From the IMG/VR virus record IMGVR_UViG_3300025154_000039, positions 1 through 38,168 of that record: DNA of 38,168 nt. One strand, 5' to 3'. Position 1 is the first letter of the stretch. Every line of letters begins with the position of its first letter. Under the pieces are notes generated by a model, which was not told where the DNA came from, ran no database searches, and saw only the letters and a program-made list of their open reading frames with translations. The translations under genes and the position numbers were made by a program. Source of the stretch: a virus. This document shows, piece after piece, positions 5,592 to 14,548 of this stretch.

Positions 5592-6967
5592 AGAAACACC
5601 GATATTGGAAGTATATTTATCCCGCTGGCCATCGTCTGGCGGGTAAAGGCGAGCAGAGCATTTATTGCATGCCGCTGCGGTCTGATCATGCCGGCCGGCC
5701 GCGCATGGTTGTCGTGCACAAAAGGAAATGGCGGTTCATCGATTTTGAAGGTAGGCCGATCTACGATATCCGCATAGCCGTCAAGGTCCGCGATCTGCTG
5801 CGGGTTGAATCATTGCAGAAGAAGGTGGGTATCGTTCCTGACCGGTGGCAGAAGAGCTATTTCAAAGAGGCGATCGATTCACTCACCGATGGCAAAGGAT
5901 CCCCGCTCACGGCCATAGGAAAAACAGGTGACGGGATCATCAAATACACCAGCAGTGACAGGGGGATTGAAGCTGAATTGCGCCTGCCGTCGCTGATCAG
6001 ATATCTTGGCGATTACCGGCTTTCCGATATCGATATGGCAATCCTGTCTGACTTCATTGCGCACCGGCATGAGGACGGGAAAAGCAACAACACTATCCGG
6101 CGCGACCTTTGCACGTTGTCGGTGGTCTACGATTACTTCGTGCGCAGGAGGATGGTTGAGCCATCACGACACGTGCGGAAGATCATTGCTGAGGCGGGGA
6201 TCATGCCGGCACCCAGCAAACCCACCCAGGTGGACAGCCGGCGGGTGCTGAGCAAGGTCCAGCTGGCGGCGTATCGGCTGGCCGCATTCGAGGTGTACAA
6301 AACGGCTGACCGCCGGGCGATCACCCACAATATCGCGGCGGACACTGGCCAGCGGCCCACCGAAATACTCCGCGCGCGCCGGGAAAACCTGCGGCTGGAT
6401 GCCGGGCACCTGCTGATATCACCCAATACCGGCATGACCAAGAACCAGAAAAGTGATGCGTTCACCAACATGCGCCGGGTGTGGCTGTCTGATGACGCGG
6501 TGGCGCTGATCCGCGATTACGTGGCCGCGGTGGATAGCGACATGCTCATCGCGGAGACCGACAGGATAAACAACGACCAGTTGAAGCAGATCCACTGGAA
6601 GATATGCCGGCTGGCGGCAACCATGGTCCCGGCGCCGCGGTTCACGGAGAAGGCGCTGCGGCACACCAGGGGGACCCTGTTTTTCGAGCAGGAGCCGCCG
6701 GCGGGGGTATCGATGGGTGATTACCTGCTGGCCGTGGCGGACCACATGGGGCACAGCAAAAGCATCCTGCTGGATCGGTATGTGCACCGGACCAAGGCGA
6801 TCGACCTGTACGGCAGGACATACAAAATAACTGAGGCTGATCAGCAGCAGCCGTGCGCAAACCCGGATGAAGTGCGGGAAAAGGTGATGAAGCTGCAGCA
6901 ACTCGGCGCGCCAGCCGGCAGCGTGAGCGTTATTTTGCATTGGCTTGACGAGCCGAAGAAAAAATAG
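5579..6967 (+). CDS. int: Tyrosine integrase
   Basis: 462 residues. After an N-terminal arm-binding region and a core-binding helical domain (about residues 80-200), the catalytic domain carries box I Arg in D-T-G-Q-R-P-T-E-I (R259), box II A-L-R-H-T-R-G-T (R361), G-H-S (H392) and the nucleophile in D-R-Y-V-H (Y401). The usual first His of the H-x-x-R motif is Lys here (K358), a tolerated variant. Strand exchange would occur in the tRNA-derived core at about 7271-7299, 300 bases downstream. The gene is read with the early operon, and the integrase-excisionase order and nearby arm-type repeats fit a lambda-like integration module. Confidence 0.93.
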   Translation: MPSVKKHRYWKYIYPAGHRLAGKGEQSIYCMPLRSDHAGRPRMVVVHKRKWRFIDFEGRPIYDIRIAVKVRDLLRVESLQKKVGIVPDRWQKSYFKEAIDSLTDGKGSPLTAIGKTGDGIIKYTSSDRGIEAELRLPSLIRYLGDYRLSDIDMAILSDFIAHRHEDGKSNNTIRRDLCTLSVVYDYFVRRRMVEPSRHVRKIIAEAGIMPAPSKPTQVDSRRVLSKVQLAAYRLAAFEVYKTADRRAITHNIAADTGQRPTEILRARRENLRLDAGHLLISPNTGMTKNQKSDAFTNMRRVWLSDDAVALIRDYVAAVDSDMLIAETDRINNDQLKQIHWKICRLAATMVPAPRFTEKALRHTRGTLFFEQEPPAGVSMGDYLLAVADHMGHSKSILLDRYVHRTKAIDLYGRTYKITEADQQQPCANPDEVREKVMKLQQLGAPAGSVSVILHWLDEPKKK

Positions 6968-7270
6968 TTTTTCCGCGTTTTGCCTGCGCACGGTGAACAA
7001 CTGGTAGACAAAGCAGTTTTCACACTGACATTTGACCGGCAAGAAACCAAATCGAATCTCCATCGACAAAAGCAGTTTTCAGCCAAGCAAAATCAACTGG
7101 GAGAAATTATAGTCGGCCTAATCCTGTTGTTGTTGGCGCGAAAACTGATGTTTATGGCATCATATTTTGAATGTGGGTAGACAAACGTTTACAAAAACCT
7201 ATTGCAGACAGCACAATACCAATATTATAGCGGATATAGCGAACCATGTATTTACTGAAAATCCTGGTGT

Positions 7271-7299
7271 CCCCAGTTCAATCCTGGGTCTCGGCACCA
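7271..7299 (+). other. attP: attP core: 3' end of a tRNA gene
   Basis: The bases form a T-stem CCCAG/CTGGG (7272-7276/7284-7288) with loop TTCAATC, then TCTCGGC as the 3' acceptor strand, discriminator A and CCA (7297-7299). No matching 5' half (expected GCCGAGA) lies upstream, so this is not a working tRNA. A tRNA 3' end just downstream of an integrase is the classic phage attachment site: it restores the host tRNA after integration. GCCGAGA-type acceptors are common in tRNA-Leu, so a Leu gene is the best guess for attB. Confidence 0.8.
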
Positions 7300-7360
7300 T
7301 TTTTGTATACGTAATCCAATGAGTTGCGACGACAACCGCCAACAATATTAACGATGATGT

Positions 7361-7397
7361 TTTTCCTCATTTGTCCTCATTTTGCCTAATATTTCCC
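7361..7397 (+). repeat. 10-bp phased repeat array A (TTNTCCTCAT type)
   Basis: Consecutive decamers TTTTCCTCAT, TTGTCCTCAT and TTTGCCTAAT, then ATTTCCC, share CC at the same place every 10 bases. This gives one site per helical turn on one DNA face. It lies between the attP core and array B. Confidence 0.5.
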
Positions 7398-7430
7398 AAA
7401 ATCGATAGACAAAAGATGAACAAAACGGGC

Positions 7431-7508
7431 ATGGTGTGCCCTGCAGTGCCCTGTAGTGTCGTCTTGTGCCTTTTTGTGCCATTTTGTGCCTTCATGTGCC
7501 AGTGTGCC
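7431..7508 (+). repeat. 10-bp phased GTGCC array B
   Basis: GTGCC, or GTGTC once, starts at 7436, 7446, 7456, 7466, 7476, 7486 and 7496, exactly 10 bases apart, and then once more at 7504. Several copies are preceded by T runs (TTTTGTGCC). The exact helical phase implies a row of protein sites on one face of the DNA, as seen for Xis or Cox filaments. It cannot be coding repetition because 10 is not a multiple of three and no gene spans it. Confidence 0.7.
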
Positions 7509-7636
7509 TAAAAATCTGTGGTATCACAATGACAATGAGAAAGACCGCTCCGCAATATACGGGGCAATGCACTGAATTGGTTGGCACTGTTGAACTGTTG
7601 AATTTACACAGATGGGGCTATCATTAAGGAGACCAC

Positions 7637-7975
7637 ATGCGTTATGCCGCGGTAATTATTTGCCTCGCAATTACGCTGCTTGCTGTCGGGTGCGAGCATG
7701 AATCGCAGTTGCTCCCGCCGGCAGGAGATTGCATCTATTGTCCGGAATGTCGTACCAACCTGTTTCTGCGGCTCTGGGGCACCAGCCGCACGTCATTCAG
7801 CAAAACGGAATATATCCCCCTGGTGTTCGATATTGACATTCCGCTGATCATGCGCGAATTCAACTGCCCCGTGTGCGGCGAGCAGTTTGTTGACCGTGAC
7901 GAAAACGGGAAAGTGGTGAAGATCTATTATCACCGGTACCAAGTTGATGGTCGTGATTGGGGCTATGACGGATGA
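7637..7975 (+). CDS. Lipoprotein with a four-cysteine zinc-ribbon-like motif
   Basis: 112 residues with AAGGAG just ahead of ATG. A signal peptide ends in the lipobox L-A-V-G-C (C19), so the mature protein is probably lipid-anchored. The body has C-P-E-C (about 35-38) and C-P-V-C-G (about 77-81), spaced as a zinc ribbon. It is the first gene to the right of attP, ahead of the terminase genes, and its stop overlaps the next start. When integrated it would lie at the prophage edge, a usual place for host-altering genes. Function unknown. Confidence 0.6.
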   Translation: MRYAAVIICLAITLLAVGCEHESQLLPPAGDCIYCPECRTNLFLRLWGTSRTSFSKTEYIPLVFDIDIPLIMREFNCPVCGEQFVDRDENGKVVKIYYHRYQVDGRDWGYDG

Positions 7976-8208
7976 GTGAATATTTCATCTGTTTCGTCGT
8001 CGGCGGTTTGATGATCGGTGGTGCTTATTGTTTTGGGATAATCATGGGTTTCAACATGGGGAAAAACGGCGTGGCGAAAATCCCGCTGCCGTCAATACCG
8101 AAGAAACGAAAACTTGGCAACCTGACGGAAGTCGAGCTTGATGTGCGTGAGCATCAGCAGCAAGTCGAACGGGCCCGCGACATGATCGGCAAGAGGCGGG
8201 TGCTCTGA
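7972..8208 (+). CDS. Small membrane protein ahead of the terminase
   Basis: 78 residues; ATG overlaps the stop of the lipoprotein gene. Residues about 4-27 form a hydrophobic, glycine-rich helix and the rest is a basic cytoplasmic tail (P-K-K-R-K) ending in a charged helix. Coupled at both ends with its neighbours. It could be a partner of the lipoprotein. No family recognised. Confidence 0.55.
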   Translation: MSEYFICFVVGGLMIGGAYCFGIIMGFNMGKNGVAKIPLPSIPKKRKLGNLTEVELDVREHQQQVERARDMIGKRRVL

Positions 8209-8750
8209 TGACGAAGAAGAAGGAAATCCGCAAACCAATTATCCGGGTGAAAAATCCGGAGAAAAGCAAGAAACCGCAGGAAGGGCACACCATGAGCCGC
8301 GCTGAAGCATTCAAGGCGCGGATCTCCAAATCCATAATTGACCTGTACGTGCAGGGGCACTCGTATCGTCAGATTGAAGTGGAACTCAAATACCAGGTGA
8401 GCTTTGCTGAGGTAGGACGGATTGTGCGTGAGTGGTATGGCGAAATCCAGACCGCCACCGCTCAAACAATCGAGGAAGCCCGCCAGTATGAGATTGAGTG
8501 CCTCATGGCGGATCGCGTCAGGTTGGCCAAGATGATCCAGCTTGGCCACATCGATTCGATTGAGTTGGATCTGGCCATACTTCGCCGGATCACCGCCCTC
8601 CGTGGCGCCGACGTTGCGTCGAAAATTGCGGCCACCGATTTTAACGGCCGCCCGCTGGCCGGCGAAAGCGATGAGGAATTGCTGGCAAAAGCACAAAAAT
8701 TACTGGCAGGCGAAAATGGGATTGGCTTTAAGCCTTCCGCGCGAGCCTAA
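8208..8750 (+). CDS. terS: Terminase small subunit (probable)
   Basis: 180 residues, start overlapping the previous stop. A very basic N-terminus is followed by a helix-turn-helix-like region (about residues 38-68, D-L-Y-V-Q-G-H-S-Y-R-Q-I-E) and a long helical part suited to ring formation. It lies directly ahead of, and overlaps, the large terminase gene. Small subunits bind the packaging site and regulate the large subunit. The family is assigned mainly from position, size and the DNA-binding motif. Confidence 0.65.
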   Translation: MTKKKEIRKPIIRVKNPEKSKKPQEGHTMSRAEAFKARISKSIIDLYVQGHSYRQIEVELKYQVSFAEVGRIVREWYGEIQTATAQTIEEARQYEIECLMADRVRLAKMIQLGHIDSIELDLAILRRITALRGADVASKIAATDFNGRPLAGESDEELLAKAQKLLAGENGIGFKPSARA

Positions 8751-10224
8751 GGCCCGGGAGCAGTTCCTCGAGGTAATGAGGGAGCTTGAGTTGCGCGCGG
8801 CCATGCGGTTCTGGTGGTCTGACAAGCAGCAGTTGTGCATCGATGAAATTGAGCGGATCAGGCGCGAGCAAAACTGCACGCCGATCATGCTCTACGGCGG
8901 CGCCATGGGTGGCGGGAAAAGCCATTTCGGATGCCAGTATTCTGTCGACACCTGCGAGAAGCACCCGGGTATTCGTGGGTACATGTTCCGTAAAGAATCC
9001 GTCACCTTCAAGAAAACAACCCTTTTCACGCTGCGCGACGATGCCGATGGCGTTCGCATTCTTGACCGGCCGGGTTGGGATGAGCGCGAAAGCAAACAAT
9101 ATTTCATCCACAAAAACGGGTCGCGCATCGATTACGGCGGCCTGGGCGACAATAAGGACAGGGAGAAAGTGAAGTCGATGAATATTGACTTCGCCTTCGG
9201 GGATGAAGTGTCGGAAGTGGAAAAACTGTCGGCCATGCTTGTTGAGAGCCGGGTTGGCCGTAACCCGAATTTCCTGCCGTTCAGCTTTGTGCTGTACACC
9301 AGCAACCCGGAACAATGCTGGCTGAACGACGATTTCATTCTGCAGACGCTGCCCGGCCACGGGTATGTCCAGGCGCTTCCAACCGATAACCCATGGCTGG
9401 CGGCGGGGTACATCGAGCATCTGCAAAAAGTGTTTGCGCACGATCCGGCCATGCTCAAGGCGTATATGGAGGGTATTTGGGGCGTTATTGGCATGGCGAA
9501 CAGCATGTACTCGGCCCAAGACGTGGCAAACGCCATGACCCGGATCATCATACCCGCTGATAGCGCTGAAGAGTATTGGGGTGTTGATGTTGCGCGGTAT
9601 GGTGATGATGAAACCGTGCTGACGAGCGTCTGCGATTACCGGTCACGGATCGAAGACGTGTGGAAAAAAGAAGGTGTGGACGTGACCAGCGAACGGATAA
9701 TGGCAAGATACAAGGCTGCCAGTCGGAAACCCCGCATGATCGGGATCGATGATGACGGGGTTGGCGGTGGCGTGACCGATATCCTGAGCAGAGCCAAACT
9801 GCCCGTGATGGGTATCAAGTCCGGTGAGACGCAGGGCGTCCCTGATAAGTTCAAAAACCGCAAGACGATGATCAAATTCCGTCTGAAAATGATGCTGGAA
9901 CGCAACCGTCCCGCCCTACCGGATGATCTCAAGCTCCGGACCGACCTTACCTCACAGAAGTTCCGGGTCAAAGACGGCGTGATCGTGGCTGAAACCAAGG
10001 ATGAACTGAAGAAGCGGCTTGGGCGGTCACCTGACCGCGGTGACGCGATTGAGAATGCCTATCATGTCGCCAATATCTACGGCGGGCCGAAGTACCACAT
10101 CGATGACGGCGAGGTCCCGGCGGCGCCGCAGGTGCAGACGGGCACCTATGACGCGTCAAACAACACCATGACCGTGCCCTTTGGCCCGTGGGCGCAGCGC
10201 CCGGGCCGGCGGAGGATAATGTGA
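8716..10224 (+). CDS. terL: Terminase large subunit
   Basis: 502 residues from ATG 8716, inside the end of the small-subunit gene; ATG 8779 is an alternative. The ATPase has Walker A G-G-A-M-G-G-G-K-S (61-69) and Walker B with I-D-F-A-F-G-D-E (157-164). The C-terminal RNase H-like nuclease shows the acidic sites G-V-D-V-A-R-Y-G-D-D (about 288-297), G-I-D-D-D-G-V-G-G (about 342-350) and S-P-D-R-G-D-A-I-E-N-A-Y (about 437-448). It pumps DNA into the prohead through the portal encoded next and cuts it. Length is normal for the family. Confidence 0.93.
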   Translation: MGLALSLPREPKAREQFLEVMRELELRAAMRFWWSDKQQLCIDEIERIRREQNCTPIMLYGGAMGGGKSHFGCQYSVDTCEKHPGIRGYMFRKESVTFKKTTLFTLRDDADGVRILDRPGWDERESKQYFIHKNGSRIDYGGLGDNKDREKVKSMNIDFAFGDEVSEVEKLSAMLVESRVGRNPNFLPFSFVLYTSNPEQCWLNDDFILQTLPGHGYVQALPTDNPWLAAGYIEHLQKVFAHDPAMLKAYMEGIWGVIGMANSMYSAQDVANAMTRIIIPADSAEEYWGVDVARYGDDETVLTSVCDYRSRIEDVWKKEGVDVTSERIMARYKAASRKPRMIGIDDDGVGGGVTDILSRAKLPVMGIKSGETQGVPDKFKNRKTMIKFRLKMMLERNRPALPDDLKLRTDLTSQKFRVKDGVIVAETKDELKKRLGRSPDRGDAIENAYHVANIYGGPKYHIDDGEVPAAPQVQTGTYDASNNTMTVPFGPWAQRPGRRRIM

Positions 10225-12191
10225 TGCCTGAATATGGCAAGCCTGTTGCCGGCCAGGCCGATGACCTGCAGCGCAATGCGGCGGCGCGCGAGGCCCTGCT
10301 GAAGAACCTGCAGGCCATGCGCACGGCCTCGATCAGGACGTCAAACAGCGAATCCGTGCGCTTGCGGGAACGGATTGAGTACGGCAATAGGTATTTTCGG
10401 GGGATATATGACCTTCCCAATCGCATCCGTGAGGGCGATTACCGCGACAGAGATGGTTATGAAGCAGTGAAAATGCATCAGGCACTGCTGACAGCAAACG
10501 ACCCCAAGTATTCGTTTGAGCCGGTTGAGCCGTACGATGCCCCTATATCCAAGGACATCTCTACCGTTGACGCATTTCTTTGGGATCAGAAGCAGCTGGC
10601 GTTGCGCTGGTCCATGGCGGTGTTGGACTGCCTGCGTACCCCGGTTGGCTACATCATGCCTCGCATCACCAAGGGGAAAAGTGGTCTTTACGAACTGCAA
10701 TATATCAATCCCAGCCCGGCTGATATTCTGGTTGAGGATTGGACCCAGTGGGACGTTGCCAAGCAGGGATACATCATCCACAGCTTCCTGATGAGCATTA
10801 AGGCGATTGAAGCAGAATGGCCGCAGCTCAAAGGAAAGCTGAACGCGGAATTGGAGAAAGATTCCAGCAGCCCGCAAAGCGCGCTGGGACAGGATTATTT
10901 CAAGATCGCGGGTGGCGATGGCGTGGTCAGCAAGAATGAGCATGCCCATATTCAGGCAATGCTTTCGGCCGGCAAGGCCATGGTTCACGAATATTGGTTG
11001 CCTGTTGGTGACAAATTCCACATCGCGTACGAAATCAATGGAAATCTGGCTGAGCACCGAACCGGCACCGATTATGAAGACTTTGCGCTGATCGCCTTGC
11101 GCAATGATATGGAGCCGGACCGGTTCCTTGGCACTAGTGACATTGATGTCAGCAAGGGCAACACGGATATCGTCACGCAGTTGACGCACTCACTTATGCG
11201 CAATGACGCCATGGTTACGGCCCCGCCTTTTGAGTTCGATGAGTCGACCGGGTATGACGCTGCCGATTACCAGAACGCATACCGCGGCGGGAACAAGGCA
11301 ATCGGGTTGTCGCATGATCAGTATGAGGCTGGGCCGCGGTCACGCCAAGTCAAAATTATCCCCCAGCACGAAAACAAATTCCGTCTGATCGAGTATTTCC
11401 GTCAGCGCAACCAGCGGGTGCTCGACAATAGCGATTGGCTGAATGGGTCAGTTGGTTCAGGGCCTGACCCAGCGGTGAAAGTCGACCTGATGCAGAAGGC
11501 CGGTCTACATCGCATCAAGCAGCGGGCCAAGATGCTGGATTATGACGCCCTGTTCCGGCTGGGTAATTTCCAGAAATGGTTCATCCAGCGGAAGATGACC
11601 GCAAAGCAGATCATCCGGATCACCGGGGATACCAATCCGGACGGGTCGCCAAAGTTCTTTGAGTTCAACATACCAGTGGCGGGCGGTATTGAGGAACTCA
11701 ACCAATTGATTGGAAAAGCGGAACAGAGCGAGAACGGAACCGTGCGGCCCGATGACAGCATTACCGATTTCACAGCTCAGGAACTGAAGGCATACAAGGA
11801 ACTGTTCCTCAAACGGGTGTCCAAAGAAGGTGGCGTCGCCAAGCTGATGCTGCGGGACATGAGCGTCGGCAAATTCGATGTCATCACCAAGAACAGCGAC
11901 ACCCTGCCCTATAACAAGATGCAGCGGATGCAGAGCATCGCGTACTTGCAGAAAATCGGCGAGACGGCGCCGGGAGAGCCGCGCGAAGAGATGGGGTTGA
12001 GTATGTCCCCTGAAATCATCGAGAAGCTGCGGGCCAACGCCAATATCGTCCCGATCGAGCAGATCGCCATGCGCCTGGCGCAGGTTATGGGCGCGCAGGA
12101 TGAGCAGCAGGCCCAACAGGTGATTGAGAACCCTGTGGTGACGGAATTGCTGGAATATATTCAGAGTTTGCAGAAGAAGATTTCGGTGTAA
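10224..12191 (+). CDS. Portal protein
   Basis: 655 residues; ATG 10224 overlaps the terminase stop and GGAGGA (10211-10216) precedes it. The size, the place between terminase and scaffold, and an N-terminal half with I-N-P-S-P-A-D-I-L-V-E-D-W (about residues 171-183) fit the podovirus portal type. The C-terminal 60 residues are Gln-rich and helical (Q-V-M-G-A-Q-D-E-Q-Q-A-Q-Q), as in portals with a barrel. The protein forms the dodecameric DNA gate and the nucleation point of the prohead. Confidence 0.85.
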   Translation: MPEYGKPVAGQADDLQRNAAAREALLKNLQAMRTASIRTSNSESVRLRERIEYGNRYFRGIYDLPNRIREGDYRDRDGYEAVKMHQALLTANDPKYSFEPVEPYDAPISKDISTVDAFLWDQKQLALRWSMAVLDCLRTPVGYIMPRITKGKSGLYELQYINPSPADILVEDWTQWDVAKQGYIIHSFLMSIKAIEAEWPQLKGKLNAELEKDSSSPQSALGQDYFKIAGGDGVVSKNEHAHIQAMLSAGKAMVHEYWLPVGDKFHIAYEINGNLAEHRTGTDYEDFALIALRNDMEPDRFLGTSDIDVSKGNTDIVTQLTHSLMRNDAMVTAPPFEFDESTGYDAADYQNAYRGGNKAIGLSHDQYEAGPRSRQVKIIPQHENKFRLIEYFRQRNQRVLDNSDWLNGSVGSGPDPAVKVDLMQKAGLHRIKQRAKMLDYDALFRLGNFQKWFIQRKMTAKQIIRITGDTNPDGSPKFFEFNIPVAGGIEELNQLIGKAEQSENGTVRPDDSITDFTAQELKAYKELFLKRVSKEGGVAKLMLRDMSVGKFDVITKNSDTLPYNKMQRMQSIAYLQKIGETAPGEPREEMGLSMSPEIIEKLRANANIVPIEQIAMRLAQVMGAQDEQQAQQVIENPVVTELLEYIQSLQKKISV

Positions 12192-12209
12192 TTCACGGAG
12201 GCGAACTCA

Positions 12210-12335
12210 ATGAAGACCAGGGGAACAATCGAAAGCGAACTCGCGATACTGCGAACAAACGCCGACGAACTCACCGCCTTCACGGAACAATCGCTTGCGT
12301 ACAGAGGAGGCCATTATGGCCAACGGACTACCTGA
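12210..12335 (+). CDS. Tiny ORF between portal and scaffold, 41 residues
   Basis: ATG 12210 has a very good ribosome site (GGAGG, 12197-12201). The product is a charged single-helix peptide (E-S-E-L-A-I-L-R-T-N-A-D-E-L) and its end overlaps the scaffold start by 20 bases. Without this gene the ribosome site would serve nothing. Function unknown. Confidence 0.5.
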   Translation: MKTRGTIESELAILRTNADELTAFTEQSLAYRGGHYGQRTT

Positions 12336-13329
12336 GGGCGCCGGCGGAGGCATGGCGGCGCTGTTCGGGATCAATCCCGGAGGTGATGGGGCAGGTGCTG
12401 GCGGGCAACCGCCGGAGCTTGTGTTGCCCCCGCTCCCGGGCAGCGAAGGCGGCGCCGCAGCTGGCGCCGCAGCGGCAGGCAGCAAGGAAGGTGGCAGTGA
12501 AAATGGCGGTTCAGGGCAGAAAGCCGGCGTTGCCGGATCTGCGAATGAACCGCCGGTGCATCTGTATCGCGGCAGGCATGGCAATTTGACGCAGCAAGAA
12601 CTCGATGAACGCCTTGACCGCCAGCTGATGCATGACGACTACAGCCGAAAGACAACGGGTCATTCGGAAGCGGTCAAGCAGTTCACAACTCAAAAAGAGG
12701 CATTTCAGCAGCAGATGCAGGAAGTCGCTCCGCTACTCGAAGCTGTCCGCAAACTTCCTCCGGAAATCCAAGGGCAATTGCTCAAGGGCGATTACTCGAC
12801 GATTTCCCGGGCGAACGAAACGGATGCACGGCTGGCGGAGCATCTGGCTGGTCTTCCCCCGGATGACCCCTCCCGTTTGGCCCATACCAGGGCGAGCACG
12901 CTGGAGAAGTTGATGGCGGAAAAGTCGCAGCAGGTCGAGCAGATGAAGGGGAACCTCGAATCAATGGCGGAAGTGATGTTCAACCTCGCCACCGATCGCG
13001 ACCTTGACCTCGTCCAGCGCGACTTTGAGGCCCGCGGGGTGCAGTTTGACCGCGCGGCCGTCCGCAAGGCCATCGACGAATCCGGTGAGCCATATTCGGG
13101 CAATTTGGTCACGACAGTGGCCAAATCAATGCACGAACAGGCGATGCTTGCCGCCGCAGTTGAACGCGGTCGGCAGGAGGCGTTGAAGCAGCAGGGGGCG
13201 CTCAAGAAGGATGCGCTCCCGGCCCCGGGCAGTGGTACGGGTGCGCCTCAGAGCGTGGTAAAAACCGAGAAAGAACGGTTTGCTGAGGCTGGTCAGATTT
13301 TGGACAACTTGTATTCTGGCATGCTGTAA
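12316..13329 (+). CDS. Scaffolding protein (probable)
   Basis: 337 residues from ATG 12316 (GAGGAGG, 12304-12310). The N-terminal 75 residues are Gly/Ala-rich and disordered. The middle is a long acidic, Gln-rich helical region (about 95-230), and the C-terminus is basic with a helix that would bind the coat. This composition and its place between portal and major capsid are typical of phage scaffold proteins, which shape the prohead and then leave it. No protease domain is visible. Confidence 0.75.
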   Translation: MANGLPEGAGGGMAALFGINPGGDGAGAGGQPPELVLPPLPGSEGGAAAGAAAAGSKEGGSENGGSGQKAGVAGSANEPPVHLYRGRHGNLTQQELDERLDRQLMHDDYSRKTTGHSEAVKQFTTQKEAFQQQMQEVAPLLEAVRKLPPEIQGQLLKGDYSTISRANETDARLAEHLAGLPPDDPSRLAHTRASTLEKLMAEKSQQVEQMKGNLESMAEVMFNLATDRDLDLVQRDFEARGVQFDRAAVRKAIDESGEPYSGNLVTTVAKSMHEQAMLAAAVERGRQEALKQQGALKKDALPAPGSGTGAPQSVVKTEKERFAEAGQILDNLYSGML

Positions 13330-13352
13330 GGTGCCTGAGTGGAGAAGTAACA

Positions 13353-14534
13353 ATGGCTGATACGATTACAGCACTGGACCTGATGCGTACGGCGATTGGT
13401 CAGGGTACGTGGGATCCGATCACGACCATGATCAACCAGAATTTCATCATGCCGGAAAGCATCGACATGGTCTACAACCAGAAGGTGTCGCCGATGCTGG
13501 CTTCGGTGGCGATGAACAACAGGGACCCCGAGACGGGCAGCATGGATCGGTTGCTGCATACCATTCCGCCCGGCGGCACGGCGATTACCTGGACCGCGAC
13601 GGTCAAGAATCAGGAAGCGGACGATGTCAACGCCAACGGCCAGTTTACGCCGAAACCGGCGCTTGAGGACTGGAGCAAGCAGCTGTCTCTACCTTATGCG
13701 GCAATGATCGTGCAGATCAAGGACAGCGACTTCATCAACCAGGTGGTCGCGAATCAGGGCAGCACGGCCGCGATGCTTGAGTACAAAACGAAGTATCTCA
13801 AGCAGCATTCGATTGGTGTCACTGAGGGCCTCGCCCGGCGTTTCGCGGGCAATTCCCTCCAGTATTACGATGGGAATGACGGGACGATGAAGAACATGCC
13901 GACGACGTCGCTGTCCACGCCGATGCGCTGGTACGGGCTGGGCTGGGGTGCGTCGACGACTGACAACATCATCATGGGCGCCACGAACAATTACGCCGGT
14001 CTGTCGCGCACGGATAACCCGTTGTTCGCCGCCAATATGTTTGACTGCACCGGCACGAACACCTTTGGCAAGAACCTCGCCAAAGTGACGAGCATTAAGG
14101 ACCTCACCCTGATGCACATTCTTTACGCCCACCTGAGCACGTACACGGGCAACGAATACTGCACGGATATGTGGTGTTCGCTGGAAGAGTACATGCGGTT
14201 CCAGAAGGAAGCGGAGGACCGGAAGATCATCAACCGTACGGATTCGCACCTGGACAAAGAGTTCGGGGACAAGTACGGATTTGACCACTTCCGGGTCACC
14301 CGCGGTCTGCGCATCGTGCTGGACCAGAAGTTCGCGCGCCCCGGCTACCTGCAGGCGTCGAACACGAAGTACACGAAGCCGGTCATGGTCCGTGGGTGGC
14401 AGCCGCATCTGTCGCCGCGGCAGTGGCAGGCATTCGGTGGCATTGGCATCCACTACCAGCAGTGGCAGTGTGTTGGCCAGGTCATCAGCGAAAATCCGCA
14501 CCTGAATCTCAGCATCTTCGGGTACGAGGTGTAA
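13353..14534 (+). CDS. Major capsid protein
   Basis: 393 residues, ribosome site GGAGAAG just ahead. Position right after the scaffold and typical length support the major coat role. The N-terminal third carries M-P-E-S-I-D-M-V-Y-N-Q-K-V-S-P-M-L (about 30-46) and the C-terminal part ends in a beta-rich segment (H-L-N-L-S-I-F-G-Y). The fold is presumably HK97-like, as for all tailed phages. I see no fused decoration domain. High codon regularity and strong translation signals fit a highly expressed protein. Confidence 0.85.
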   Translation: MADTITALDLMRTAIGQGTWDPITTMINQNFIMPESIDMVYNQKVSPMLASVAMNNRDPETGSMDRLLHTIPPGGTAITWTATVKNQEADDVNANGQFTPKPALEDWSKQLSLPYAAMIVQIKDSDFINQVVANQGSTAAMLEYKTKYLKQHSIGVTEGLARRFAGNSLQYYDGNDGTMKNMPTTSLSTPMRWYGLGWGASTTDNIIMGATNNYAGLSRTDNPLFAANMFDCTGTNTFGKNLAKVTSIKDLTLMHILYAHLSTYTGNEYCTDMWCSLEEYMRFQKEAEDRKIINRTDSHLDKEFGDKYGFDHFRVTRGLRIVLDQKFARPGYLQASNTKYTKPVMVRGWQPHLSPRQWQAFGGIGIHYQQWQCVGQVISENPHLNLSIFGYEV

Positions 14535-14548
14535 AGGAGGAACTGACA

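Larger units (their letters stand above)
7005..7425 (+). repeat. Dispersed TAGACAAA repeats around attP (candidate integrase arm sites)
   Basis: TAGACAAAGCAGTTTTC lies at 7005-7021 and a near copy TCGACAAAAGCAGTTTTC at 7063-7080. Shorter TAGACAAA copies start at 7178 and 7406. They flank the tRNA-like core on both sides, all in the same orientation, as expected for arm-type binding sites of a lambda-family integrase. The interval 6968-7636 shows no convincing gene. Confidence 0.6.

Noticed and set aside
6980-7180. Open frame of 66 codons after the integrase
   Set aside because: No ribosome site, random-looking product and overlap with the arm-type repeats; treated as non-coding.
7271-7299. 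Functional tRNA gene
   Set aside because: Only the T-arm, 3' acceptor strand and CCA are present; no 5' half lies upstream. It fits an attachment-site fragment.
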